Positions 49,639-57,473 of a stretch of DNA of 64,000 nucleotides are shown here, piece by piece. Every line of letters starts with the position of its first letter. Within the stretch, counting starts at the first letter, position 1. Source of the stretch: Paracidovorax cattleyae (GTDB lineage Bacteria; Pseudomonadota; Gammaproteobacteria; Burkholderiales; Burkholderiaceae_C); NCBI RefSeq assembly GCF_900104515.1, contig NZ_FNJL01000022.1:1-64000 (forward strand), in the 5' to 3' direction. Both the position numbers and the translations under genes were made by a program. The notes below the pieces were generated by a model. The model did no database searches and had not been told where the DNA came from. It worked only from the letters and a program-made list of their open reading frames with translations.

Positions 49639-51654
49639 ATGCACAGCCTCGGCAAGCCTCGCCCCTCTTCATCCCCGCCCCCTGCCTGGGGCCTTCCCGC
49701 GGCGCTGGCCGCCACCCTGCTGGCCCTCTCGGGCTGCGGCGGCAGCAGCAGCGGCAACGGTGGAACGGTCCTCGTGCCCAGCCAGGACAACGCCTGCGCC
49801 GTGACGAGCGACAACGGCCTGGTCACGGTCGGCTCGGGCCTGCCGGGCGATCCGGCCGCACCCGAGCCGGCATCCGGCTACCGTGTCGGCAAGACTGCGG
49901 TCTATGCGAAGCAGTACATGGTGACCACGGCCAACCCGTACGCATCGCGTGCGGGATGCGAGGTGCTGAAGAAAGGCGGTTCGGCCGTGGATGCCGCCGT
50001 CGCCGTGCAGATGGTGCTCGGGCTGGTGGAGCCGCAGTCCTCCGGCCTCGGAGGCGGCGCCTTCATGCTGTACTACGACGCGGCCCAGAAAAAGGTCCAG
50101 GCCTACGACGGCCGGGAGACCGCCCCGGCGGCCGCGACCGCCGACTACCTGCGCTGGGTCAGCGACGCCGACCGCACCGCGCCGCAGCCGGGCGGTGCGC
50201 GCGCCAGCGGGCGCTCCATCGGCACGCCGGGCGCCGTCCGCATGCTCGAACTGGCCTACCGCGACCACGGGCGGCTCTCCTGGGGCGACCTGTTCCAGCC
50301 GGCCGAGCAACTGGCGCGTGGCGGCTTCCCCATCGGCGGCCGCATGGCCGCCGCCATTTCCGGCTCCGTCTCCGGCCTGGCACGCGACGCGGAAGCCGTG
50401 GCCTACTTCTTCAATGCCGACGGAACGCCCAAGGCGCTCGGCACGGTGCTAAAGAACACCGCCTACGCCGACACGCTCTCCGCCATCGCCAGCAATGGCG
50501 CCGATGCCTTCTACACGGGCCCGATTGCACAGGGCATCGTCGCCAAGATCCAGGCCACCAGCGGCGGCTCGCCGGCCGTCGCCATCACGCCGGGCCTGAC
50601 GCAGCTGAGCGACCTGGCGAACTACCGCGCCAAGCGCCGCGACCCGGTGTGCACCACCTACCGCGACTACTGGGTGTGCGGCATGTCGCCGCCCTCCTCC
50701 GGCGGCATCGCGGTGGCCTCCGCACTCGGCATCCTGGAGAACTTCGATCTCTCGCAGTACAAGCCCACGGCCATCGACCTCGAAGGCGGCAAGCCCACCG
50801 TGATGGGCGTGCACCTGGTCAGCGAGGCGGAGCGCCTGGCCTATGCCGACCGCGACAAGTACGTGGCCGACACCGACTTCGTGCCCCTGCCCGGAGGCTC
50901 CCCCGCACGCATGCTCGACAAGTCGTACCTGCGCACGCGCGCCGGCCTGATCAGCACCACCCGCAGCATGGGCACTGCCACGGCGGGCGACTTCGGCACC
51001 GGCGCGGCCGGTGTCGTTCCGCTCGAGGAGCGCGGCACCACGCACTTCACCATCGTGGACAAGGACGGCAACGCCGTGGTCATGACCACCACGGTCGAAG
51101 CCAGCATGGGCTCCTTCCACATGACCCAGGGTTTCCTGCTCAACAACCAGCTCACGGACTTCGCCTCCACGCCCACGGATGCATCCGGCGCGCCGGTCGC
51201 CAACCGCGTCGAGCCGGGCAAGCGCCCGCGCAGCTCCATGGCGCCGACCCTGGTGTTCCGCAAGGCCGCCGACGGCAGCATCGGCGATTTCGTGATGGGC
51301 ACGGGCTCGCCCGGCGGCGGCACCATCATCCAGTACGTGGTGAAGACCGTGGTCGGCGCGCTCGACTGGGGCCTGGATGCTCAGCAGGCCACGTCGCTTG
51401 TGGACTTCGGCGCCAGCAACAGTGCCACCACCTCGGTGGGCGGCGAGCACCCCAACGTCAACACGGCGAACAACGGCAACGATGATCCCCTGGTCACCGG
51501 CCTGCGCGCGCTGGGCCACACGGTCTCGACCTCTGCCCAGTCGAGCGGCACGGCCACGATCCTGCGGGTGAACCGCAACGGGGCCAGCGTGCTCCAGGGC
51601 GGCGCCGATCCGCGGCGCGAAGGCGTGGTGCTGGGCGACACGTTCAAGCCCTGA
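49639..51654 (+). CDS. ggt: Gamma-glutamyltranspeptidase, lipoprotein form
   Basis: This 671-residue Ntn-hydrolase has a lipobox LLALSGC with Cys33, so it is anchored as a lipoprotein. Features are SAVDAAVAVQMVLGLVEPQSSGLGGG and GRETAPAAAT in the large part and RGTTHFTIVDKDGNAVVMTTT in the small part. Self-cleavage should occur before Thr467. The residue before it is Gly rather than the Gln of E. coli GGT. It would degrade extracytoplasmic glutathione and gamma-glutamyl compounds. The gene is divergent from pncB and convergent with the thioesterase. Confidence 0.92.
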   Translation: MHSLGKPRPSSSPPPAWGLPAALAATLLALSGCGGSSSGNGGTVLVPSQDNACAVTSDNGLVTVGSGLPGDPAAPEPASGYRVGKTAVYAKQYMVTTANPYASRAGCEVLKKGGSAVDAAVAVQMVLGLVEPQSSGLGGGAFMLYYDAAQKKVQAYDGRETAPAAATADYLRWVSDADRTAPQPGGARASGRSIGTPGAVRMLELAYRDHGRLSWGDLFQPAEQLARGGFPIGGRMAAAISGSVSGLARDAEAVAYFFNADGTPKALGTVLKNTAYADTLSAIASNGADAFYTGPIAQGIVAKIQATSGGSPAVAITPGLTQLSDLANYRAKRRDPVCTTYRDYWVCGMSPPSSGGIAVASALGILENFDLSQYKPTAIDLEGGKPTVMGVHLVSEAERLAYADRDKYVADTDFVPLPGGSPARMLDKSYLRTRAGLISTTRSMGTATAGDFGTGAAGVVPLEERGTTHFTIVDKDGNAVVMTTTVEASMGSFHMTQGFLLNNQLTDFASTPTDASGAPVANRVEPGKRPRSSMAPTLVFRKAADGSIGDFVMGTGSPGGGTIIQYVVKTVVGALDWGLDAQQATSLVDFGASNSATTSVGGEHPNVNTANNGNDDPLVTGLRALGHTVSTSAQSSGTATILRVNRNGASVLQGGADPRREGVVLGDTFKP

Positions 51655-51660
51655 CGCACG

Positions 51661-51693
51661 GCACCCGGCGTCGGCGATGCCGATGCCGGGTGC
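51661..51693. terminator. Hairpin between convergent ggt and thioesterase genes
   Basis: GCACCCGGC (51661-51669) pairs with GCCGGGTGC (51685-51693), with an inner TCGGC/GCCGA stem. It begins 6 bases after the ggt stop. No T run follows, so it may act as a two-way structural barrier or 3'-end protector rather than a classic terminator. Confidence 0.5.
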
Positions 51694-51718
51694 GGGGCGG
51701 CCGCCGGCGCGGCTCGCC

Positions 51719-52204
51719 TCAGCGGGTCGCGGCAGCGGCCTGGCTGAGCGGCTCCAGCGCCCGGCGCAGCGGCTCCGGCAGCGTCCGCGGCCGGCGGTCC
51801 TCCCGGCCCACGTACACATGCACGAAGTGGCCCGCGGCGGCCGTGAGCGCCTCTCCCTGGGCGAACAATCCCACCTCATAGCGCACGCTGCTCGATCCCA
51901 GGTGCGCGACACGGATACCCGCCTCGATGGTCTGCGGGAAAGCCAGCGGCGCGAAGTAATTGCACTGCGTTTCCACCACCAGCCCGATGGTGTCCCCGCC
52001 ATGGATGTCGAGCGCGCCCTGCTCTATCAGGTAGGCGTTCACGGCGGTGTCGAACCAGCTGTAATAGACGACGTTGTTGACGTGGCCGTAGATGTCGTTG
52101 TCCGCCCAACGGGTGGTGATGCTGCGGAACACGGGATAACGGTCGCGCGCCTCGGGCGAGCGCCGCGGAGCCGGCGGGGCGGCGCGGGGCGTGGCAGTGG
52201 TCAT
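51719..52204 (-). CDS. Hotdog-fold acyl-CoA thioesterase
   Basis: This 161-residue 4HBT-type thioesterase of the YbgC kind has the RWADNDIYGHVNNVVYYSWFD motif, which contains the active-site Asp and the HVNN helix. The N-terminal 20 residues are Ala/Pro/Arg-rich and unconserved. It hydrolyses short or aromatic acyl-CoA esters; the substrate is unknown. It lies divergent from the phasin gene. Confidence 0.88.
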   Translation of the reverse strand: MTTATPRAAPPAPRRSPEARDRYPVFRSITTRWADNDIYGHVNNVVYYSWFDTAVNAYLIEQGALDIHGGDTIGLVVETQCNYFAPLAFPQTIEAGIRVAHLGSSSVRYEVGLFAQGEALTAAAGHFVHVYVGREDRRPRTLPEPLRRALEPLSQAAAATR

Positions 52205-52286
52205 GGCGATCCATTCTGCCAGCCGCCCCTTTCAGACAAGGCGGAACGGGCCCGACGAGGTTTTTGGAGGGACGACTCTAAACATG

Positions 52287-52297
52287 CTGCGGTGCAG
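52287..52297. promoter_or_regulatory. PhaR-like operator 1
   Basis: CTGC-GGT-GCAG, the CTGC-N3-GCAG form reported for PHA regulators of the PhaR type, lies just upstream of the phasin -35 box. It sits in the inverted orientation relative to operator 2 (GCTGCGGTGCAGCA versus GCTGCACCGCAACA). Confidence 0.45.
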
Positions 52298-52306
52298 CAA
52301 AAAGGC

Positions 52307-52334
52307 TTGCGCCGCCAGGCAAACCCTCTAGAAT
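52307..52334 (+). promoter_or_regulatory. Phasin gene promoter
   Basis: TTGCGC (52307-52312) and TAGAAT (52329-52334) are spaced 16 bases apart. The start of transcription would fall near 52341, within or beside the second PhaR-like site. Confidence 0.5.
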
Positions 52335-52344
52335 TCGTTTCATG

Positions 52345-52355
52345 CTGCACCGCAA
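52345..52355. promoter_or_regulatory. PhaR-like operator 2
   Basis: CTGC-ACC-GCAA, inside the near-palindrome CATGCTGCACCGCAACATG (52341-52359), lies just past the -10 box, where a bound repressor would block initiation. Confidence 0.45.
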
Positions 52356-52429
52356 CATGACTACGGCGCAGCGCGGTTCCATCCGTTTGGCTTAGTGTCC
52401 GATCCGGACTATTTTCAGAGGAGATACCC

Positions 52430-53008
52430 ATGTCGCTGACCCCCGAGCAACTGATCGCTTCCCAGAAGGCCCACCTGGAAACACTGTTCGGCCTCACGAA
52501 CAAGGCCTTCGAAGGCGTCGAGAAGCTGGTCGAGCTGAACGTGACCGCCTCGCGCGCCACCCTGAGCGAAGCCGCCACCCACACCCAGGCCCTGCTGTCG
52601 GTCAAGGACCCCCAGGAACTCCTCTCGCTGCAAGCTGCCTTCTTCCAGCCCCTGGCCGAGAAGACCGCCGCCTACAACCGCCACCTGTACGAAATCGCTT
52701 CCGGCACCACCGCCGAGTTCGGCCGCGCCTTCGAAGCCCAGGCCGCCGAGATCCAGCGCAACTTCAGCAACATGGTGGACACCGCCGCCCGCAATGCCCC
52801 CGCCGGCACCGAAACCGGCGTGGCCGTGTTCAAGAGCGCCGTGTCTGCCGCCAACAATGCTTTCGAAACCGTCCAGAAGGCCGTCAAGCAGGCCAGCGAC
52901 GCGGCTGAAGCCAACTTCAATGCAGTGACCAACACGGCCACCGCCAATGCCGCTACGGCCACCAACGCCGCCGTAGCAGCCACCTCGGCTGCCATGCGCA
53001 AGCGCTGA
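52430..53008 (+). CDS. phaP: Phasin family protein
   Basis: This 192-residue protein has the phasin pattern: [33 protein letters not shown] leading into continuous amphipathic helices, and an Ala/Thr/Asn-rich C terminus ending in MRKR. Phasins coat polyhydroxyalkanoate granules and set granule size. GAGGAG precedes the ATG. Two PhaR-like sites flank the promoter, suggesting repression until PHA accumulates. A terminator follows the gene. Confidence 0.92.
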   Translation: MSLTPEQLIASQKAHLETLFGLTNKAFEGVEKLVELNVTASRATLSEAATHTQALLSVKDPQELLSLQAAFFQPLAEKTAAYNRHLYEIASGTTAEFGRAFEAQAAEIQRNFSNMVDTAARNAPAGTETGVAVFKSAVSAANNAFETVQKAVKQASDAAEANFNAVTNTATANAATATNAAVAATSAAMRKR

Positions 53009-53070
53009 GCCGCTGGCCCACCCGTTGTCTCCTTGGATCCTTCCGAACGCCACGTTCCTGGATCCAATTC

Positions 53071-53099
53071 AAAGCCCGGCGCCCGCCGGGCTTTTTTTT
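53071..53099 (+). terminator. Terminator after phasin gene
   Basis: An AAAGCCCGGCG/CGCCGGGCTTT-type stem followed by eight T; a strong intrinsic terminator about 65 bases after the stop. Confidence 0.9.
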
Positions 53100-53176
53100 G
53101 CCTGCCCACACCGCAGGGCCTGCATGCGGTCCCCCGGGAGGGGAACATTCTCACGGGGCCGGACTCCAATGATTGC

Positions 53177-53197
53177 AAATGCGATGAATTCGCATTT
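53177..53197. promoter_or_regulatory. Fur-box-like palindrome upstream of bfd
   Basis: AAATGCGA-N5-TCGCATTT is a perfect 8-bp inverted repeat of the AAATGCGAAT-type Fur sites common in betaproteobacteria. It lies 40 bp before bfd and overlaps a TATAAT-like sequence at 53196-53201. Confidence 0.6.
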
Positions 53198-53236
53198 ATA
53201 ATGCTTCATCGTCCACACCGCCAAAACTGCAGCCCC

Positions 53237-53512
53237 ATGATCGTTTGTGTATGCCGCCGGGTTTCTGACCGGGAAATCGCACGCCACGCGCATGCGGGGT
53301 TGAGCTTCGACGAGATCCAGTTCGAACTCGGCGTGGCCACCCAGTGCGGCCGTTGCGAGTCCTGCGCACGCGACGTCGTCGCCCGGTGCGGCACCAGGCA
53401 TTCGGTGGCCGCCCTGCACAAGGAAGACATCGCGCCGCATACCATCCAGCTTGCCCAACCCATCCTGGAAAGCAAGGCATGGAACTCCTCTTCATCCTCG
53501 CTGGCAGCCTGA
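53237..53512 (+). CDS. bfd: Bacterioferritin-associated ferredoxin
   Basis: This 91-residue [2Fe-2S] protein has Cys4-x-Cys6 and Cys37-x-x-Cys40 as the cluster ligands. A further Cys43 follows, and the N terminus MIVCVCRRVSD is typical. It reduces bacterioferritin so that stored iron is released in iron shortage. The C-terminal Ser/Ala tail is longer than in the about 64-residue enterobacterial form, and its last bases overlap a small ORF. The upstream palindrome suggests iron (Fur) control. Confidence 0.93.
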   Translation: MIVCVCRRVSDREIARHAHAGLSFDEIQFELGVATQCGRCESCARDVVARCGTRHSVAALHKEDIAPHTIQLAQPILESKAWNSSSSSLAA

Positions 53513-53553
53513 TCCTCGTCGTGGGATCCATGTGGTGGATCTTCCGCAAGTAA
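53479..53553 (+). CDS. 24-residue single-span membrane peptide
   Basis: MELLFILAGSLILVVGSMWWIFRK is too short for routine gene callers. It overlaps the end of bfd in another frame. Hydrophobic residues 3-19 make one span, followed by Trp-Trp-Ile-Phe-Arg-Lys, a positive-inside end. GGAAAG lies 9 bases upstream of the ATG. It sits between bfd and tonB in an iron block. It may be a small membrane regulator or a chance frame; conservation would decide. Confidence 0.4.
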   Translation: MELLFILAGSLILVVGSMWWIFRK

Positions 53554-53632
53554 GCAACTCCTCTTTGCCACTGCCCTGCACGGTGCGCCCGCACCGGCCC
53601 TCCCTCCACTGCGCAGGCAGATAACCTTTCCT

Positions 53633-54331
53633 ATGTCCCAGTTTGATCGCTATGGCTCCCCCGGGGGCGTGAGCCGCAATGCGGTGATCGCAGGTTCGGT
53701 CGTATTGCTGCACGTCGCGGGTCTCTGGGCCCTGCAATCCGGCCTGGTGCGCAAGGCTGCCGAGATCATCGTTCCCGCGGAAGTGCTGAGCGAATTCATC
53801 ACGCCGCCCGCGCCTCCGCCTCCGCCCGTGCCGCCGCCCCCGAAGCCGGCACCGCCGCCGCCCAAGCCCGCGCCGCGCACGCCGGCGCCCCGTCCAGCGC
53901 CGATGCCCGTTGCCATTCCGGATCCCGCGCCTGCGCCGAACGCGCCGGTCGGCATCACCGAGCCGCAGCCGCCCGCGCCGGCAATCGCCGCCCCCCAGGC
54001 GCCGCCCGCACCTCCGCCGGCGCCACCGGCACCGCCCGCCCCCCCCAAGATCGAGCTGCCGTCCAGCGATGCGGCCTACCTGAACAACCCCAAGCCCCCC
54101 TATCCGGCGATCAGCCGCCGGCTGGGCGAGCAGGGGAAGGTCGTGGTACGCGTGCTGATCGGTACGGACGGCCTTCCGCAGAAAGTGGAACTCAACAAGT
54201 CCAGCGGTTACGACCGGCTGGACCGGCTGGCGATGGAAACGGTGATGCGCTACAGGTTCGTGCCCGGCAAGCGCAACGGTGTCCCCGAAACCATGTGGAA
54301 CCTGGTTCCGTTCAACTTCGTCCTCGATTAA
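53633..54331 (+). CDS. tonB: Energy transducer TonB
   Basis: This 232-residue protein has an N-terminal membrane anchor (about 18-38), a Pro-rich periplasmic stretch with Pro-Pro-Lys-Pro repeats (about 58-140) and a C-terminal TonB domain (about 145-232) with YPAISRRLGEQGKVVVRVLI and SGYDRLDRLAMETVMRYRF. It passes the proton motive force from ExbB-ExbD to outer-membrane iron and heme receptors. The next two genes are its partners. Confidence 0.96.
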   Translation: MSQFDRYGSPGGVSRNAVIAGSVVLLHVAGLWALQSGLVRKAAEIIVPAEVLSEFITPPAPPPPPVPPPPKPAPPPPKPAPRTPAPRPAPMPVAIPDPAPAPNAPVGITEPQPPAPAIAAPQAPPAPPPAPPAPPAPPKIELPSSDAAYLNNPKPPYPAISRRLGEQGKVVVRVLIGTDGLPQKVELNKSSGYDRLDRLAMETVMRYRFVPGKRNGVPETMWNLVPFNFVLD

Positions 54332-54367
54332 ACGTCTCGAATATCTCTTTCAGCTTCAGGAGTTCTC

Positions 54368-55084
54368 ATGGAATCGCATTTCGGCATTGCCAACGTCTGG
54401 GTCCAGGGTGATTTCGTCACCCGGGCCGTCGCCGTGCTGCTGCTCGGCATGTCGCTCGCCTCGTGGATCGTCATCCTCATCAAGGCGCTGGACATCATCA
54501 AGTTCAAGAAGCACGCCCGCGCGGCGCGCGACTTCTGGCACAGCGAGGATTTCGCCTCCGGCATGGAGAAGCTCGGCAACGATCCGTCGAACCCGTTCCG
54601 GCACCTCGCGCTCGAAGGCCGCGAGGCCACCGCCCACCACCGCAACACCAAGGCACACCTGCACGACAGCCTCGACGTGAGCGACTGGATCACGCGCAGC
54701 CTGCGCAACTGCATCGACGAATTCACCGCCCGCCTGCAGGCAGGCCTGGCCATTCTGGCGTCGGTCGGCTCCACCGCGCCCTTCATCGGCCTCTTCGGCA
54801 CCGTCTGGGGCATCTACCACGCTCTGGTGGCGATCGGCACCTCGGGCCAGTCCACCATCGACAAGGTGGCCGGCCCGATCGGCGAGGCGCTCATCATGAC
54901 CGCCCTCGGCCTGGCGGTCGCCATTCCCGCAGTGCTGGGCTACAACGCGCTGGTGCGGGGCAACAAGTCCATCCTGAACGGCCTCAACAGCTTCGCGCAC
55001 GACCTGCATGCCTATTTCGTGACCGGCGCCCGCGTCAGCGCCCCGTCCGACCAGGGCAAGGTCCTGCCCATCAAGAAAGGCTGA
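54368..55084 (+). CDS. exbB: TonB-system proton channel subunit ExbB
   Basis: This 238-residue MotA/TolQ/ExbB proton channel protein has three membrane spans (about 17-40, 130-155 and 172-195). GSTAPFIGLFGTVWGIYHAL and GPIGEALIMTALGLAVAIPAV form the pore helices. It is located between tonB and exbD. Confidence 0.96.
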   Translation: MESHFGIANVWVQGDFVTRAVAVLLLGMSLASWIVILIKALDIIKFKKHARAARDFWHSEDFASGMEKLGNDPSNPFRHLALEGREATAHHRNTKAHLHDSLDVSDWITRSLRNCIDEFTARLQAGLAILASVGSTAPFIGLFGTVWGIYHALVAIGTSGQSTIDKVAGPIGEALIMTALGLAVAIPAVLGYNALVRGNKSILNGLNSFAHDLHAYFVTGARVSAPSDQGKVLPIKKG

Positions 55085-55090
55085 CGCGCC

Positions 55091-55498
55091 ATGGCATTCG
55101 GAACCCAGGACGACGCCGACGAGGTGATGAACGAGATCAACATGACGCCCCTGGTGGATGTCATGCTGGTGCTGCTCATCATCTTCATCATCACCGTGCC
55201 GGTCATGAAGCATGCCGTGCCGGTGGACCTGCCGCGCGCCTCGGCAGAACGCGAGAACGTCAAACCCGAGACCATCCGCCTGAGCGTCACGGCCGACGGC
55301 AACTACCACTGGAACGAGACGGACATCGGCGACGAGGAACTGGAGCCGCGCCTGAAGGCCGAGGCCGCCAAGGACCCGCAACCCGACCTGCACATCCGCG
55401 GCGACAAGAGCGTGCGCTACGAGCGCGTGGCCCAGGCCATGGCAGCCGCGCAGCGCGCAGGCGTGCGCAAGATCGGCTTCGTCACCGATCCGCAGTGA
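55091..55498 (+). CDS. exbD: TonB-system subunit ExbD
   Basis: This 135-residue ExbD/TolR protein has one span (about 20-40) with EINMTPLVDVMLVLLIIF, where the Asp is the proton-carrying residue, and a periplasmic domain ending KIGFVTDPQ. It completes the TonB-ExbB-ExbD complex. Confidence 0.96.
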   Translation: MAFGTQDDADEVMNEINMTPLVDVMLVLLIIFIITVPVMKHAVPVDLPRASAERENVKPETIRLSVTADGNYHWNETDIGDEELEPRLKAEAAKDPQPDLHIRGDKSVRYERVAQAMAAAQRAGVRKIGFVTDPQ

Positions 55499-55533
55499 GG
55501 CAACAAATATTTGCAATAAAGCCGGGCACAGCC

Positions 55534-55563
55534 TTGACGCTCAATTGAGAATGGTTATCATTA
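55534..55563 (+). promoter_or_regulatory. hemP promoter with overlapping Fur-box-like site
   Basis: TTGACG (55534-55539) and TATCAT (55556-55561) are spaced 16 bases apart. TTGAGAATGGTTATCATTAA (55545-55564) resembles the Fur consensus GATAATGATAATCATTATC on both halves and covers the -10 box. Fur repression in iron-rich cells is expected. Confidence 0.6.
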
Positions 55564-55594
55564 ATCCATTGCCAACGCACCGAGGATCCAATCC

Positions 55595-55816
55595 ATGCAC
55601 GCCAGCCTGACCGCCCTGTCCCCCTCCGCAGCCTTCTTCGGCGCCCCGGGCATCGCCGACCGGCAGTCCGATGCCCATGGCCGCCCGTCGTCCTCGGCCC
55701 CGGCGGTGGACAGCAGCGAATTGCTCAAGGGGCAGAAGACCGTGGCGATCTTCCACAACGGCTCCATCTACCGCCTGCAGGCCACCAAGCTCGGCAAGCT
55801 GATCCTCACCAAATAG
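55595..55816 (+). CDS. hemP: Hemin uptake protein HemP
   Basis: This 73-residue protein has a Ser/Pro/Ala-rich, unconserved N-terminal half and the HemP core SSELLKGQKTVAIFHNGSIYRLQATKLGKLILTK (residues 40-73). HemP family proteins are needed for or regulate heme uptake in betaproteobacteria. The promoter overlaps a Fur-box-like site. It stands alone between exbD and a terminator. Confidence 0.92.
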   Translation: MHASLTALSPSAAFFGAPGIADRQSDAHGRPSSSAPAVDSSELLKGQKTVAIFHNGSIYRLQATKLGKLILTK

Positions 55817-55927
55817 GTTTCATCGTGGGGCGACTCCCGGACCGCCTGCCGGTCCGCCGGGTCGTATTCGCCAGCCAACGGTTCACCCCGCGTAGCCAGG
55901 CTTTTTTTTCCCACTGCGCCTCCCAAA

Positions 55928-55957
55928 GAAAAACCGGCCTCTCGGGGCCGGTTTTTC
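55928..55957. terminator. Bidirectional terminator
   Basis: AAAAACCGGCC and GGCCGGTTTTT form a stem around TCTCG, with an A run on one side and a T run on the other, so it can serve both hemP (plus) and the heme-binding gene (minus). Confidence 0.8.
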
Positions 55958-56004
55958 CATTTGTGGCCGGCACCCCGGGGGTGCAGGCGCCAGCGGCGGC
56001 CGTA

Positions 56005-56412
56005 TCAGAGGCCGATGGCTGCGATGCCGGCGCGGGCGATCTGTGCGTCCTCGCTGGATTTCACGCCGCTCACGCCGACGGCGCCCAGGCACTGGCCATC
56101 CTTCAGGATCGGCACGCCGCCCTCGAGCATGCCGTCGATGAACGGAGCCGTCAGGAAGGCGGTGCGGCCGCCATTGATGATGTCCTCGTACGCCTTGCTT
56201 TCGCGGCGGCCCAGGGCGGCCGTGCGGGCCTTGCCGGGGGCGATGTGAGAAGACAGGGGCGCGGCGCCGTCCAGGCGCTGCAGCGAAAGCAGGTGGCCGC
56301 CGTCGTCCACGATGGCGATGGTCACCGCCCAGCCGTTGCGCAGGGCCTCGGCTTCCGCGGCGGCGGCGATTTTCTTGACATCGGCGAATTCGAGCTCGGA
56401 TCTGGTCTTCAT
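56005..56412 (-). CDS. GlcG/HbpS-family heme-binding-like protein (DUF336)
   Basis: This 135-residue protein is of the DUF336 family, with AVTIAIVDDGGHLLSLQRLDGA, SHIAPGKARTAA and GGVPILKDGQCLGAVGVSG. Relatives bind heme or act in glycolate use. Its closeness to hemP and TonB genes fits a heme role, but the family is mixed. ATG 56412 gives the common length and starts the KTRSELEFADVKKIAAAAEAEA helix. No signal peptide is present at this start. Confidence 0.8.
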   Translation of the reverse strand: MKTRSELEFADVKKIAAAAEAEALRNGWAVTIAIVDDGGHLLSLQRLDGAAPLSSHIAPGKARTAALGRRESKAYEDIINGGRTAFLTAPFIDGMLEGGVPILKDGQCLGAVGVSGVKSSEDAQIARAGIAAIGL

Positions 56413-56655
56413 GGGATCTTCGGGGAAATGGGTGTGGGCGAAAGTTGCCGGCAGGCCGCAGCCGCGTTCCGCCGGCTCGGACAGCCTGCGGAGAATATCG
56501 CCTGCAAGGTGCTCCACCGGACTGTTCACGGCAAAACACTGCATCCCAAAAGGTCGGGATTGGCAAAGGTTATTTGAAAGCGGGTTGAAAGCCACCACCT
56601 AGAATTTGCCGGTCTGCACTTCGCAGGCCTCAACAGGCAAAGGGAGCAAGAGAAG

Positions 56656-57348
56656 ATGAATGATCAAGTCACCGTTCTGGGCTCTGCGGGCTACGGCGTC
56701 TCGCAGGAGCAGCGGCAGCGCGTGCTGCGCAATACCTACTGGCTGCTCGCACTGAGCATGGTGCCCACGGTGCTGGGCGCCTGGCTGGGCGTGGCCACCG
56801 GCATCACCCAGTCGCTGCGCGGCGGCGTGGGCCTGATCGTCTTCCTGGGCGGCGCCTTCGGCTTCATGTTCGCCATCGAGAAGACCAAGAACTCGGCGGC
56901 CGGCGTGCCGGTGCTGCTGGGCTTCACATTCTTCATGGGCCTCATGCTCTCGCGCCTGATCGGCATGGTGCTGGGCTTCAAGAACGGCACCGACCTCGTC
57001 ATGACGGCCTTCGCCGGCACGGCGGGCGTGTTCCTGGTCATGGCCAGCCTGGCCACGGTGATCAAGCGCGACCTCTCGGGCATGGGCAAGTGGCTCTTCG
57101 TGGGCGCCATGGTCCTGCTGGTGGGCTCGGTCATCAACGTGTTCGTGGGCTCCTCGGCCGGCATGATGGCCATCTCGGTGGCCGCCATCGGCATCTTTAG
57201 TGCGTACATGCTGTATGACCTGAAGCAGATCATCGACGGCGGCGAGACCAACTACATCAGCGCCACGCTGGCGCTGTACCTGGACCTCTTCAACGTGTTC
57301 CAGAGCCTGCTGGCCCTGCTGGGCATCATGGGCGGCGAGCGCGACTGA
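56656..57348 (+). CDS. Bax inhibitor-1/YccA family membrane protein
   Basis: This 230-residue BI-1 protein has seven predicted spans. It begins with an amphipathic N-terminal VSQEQRQRVLRNTYWLLALS and ends with YDLKQIIDGGETNYISATLALYLDLFNVFQSLLALLG, the UPF0005 signature. AGGGAG precedes the ATG. E. coli relatives modulate the FtsH protease (YccA) or leak calcium (YetJ). The precise role here is unknown. A terminator follows. Confidence 0.92.
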   Translation: MNDQVTVLGSAGYGVSQEQRQRVLRNTYWLLALSMVPTVLGAWLGVATGITQSLRGGVGLIVFLGGAFGFMFAIEKTKNSAAGVPVLLGFTFFMGLMLSRLIGMVLGFKNGTDLVMTAFAGTAGVFLVMASLATVIKRDLSGMGKWLFVGAMVLLVGSVINVFVGSSAGMMAISVAAIGIFSAYMLYDLKQIIDGGETNYISATLALYLDLFNVFQSLLALLGIMGGERD

Positions 57349-57381
57349 AGCACGCCGGGGCAGGTTGCCCCGATCCGGCAC

Positions 57382-57407
57382 GAAAGGCCTCCTTCGGAGG
57401 CCTTTTG
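57382..57407 (+). terminator. Terminator after the Bax-inhibitor-1 gene
   Basis: AAAGGCCTCC-TTCG-GAGGCCTTTT forms a tetraloop hairpin with a short T run. Confidence 0.85.
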
Positions 57408-57473
57408 CTTTTCCTCAGGGTGGGCGCACGCAGGCCTCAATGATCCGGCGCAGCGGCCGATAATGGATGGAAG

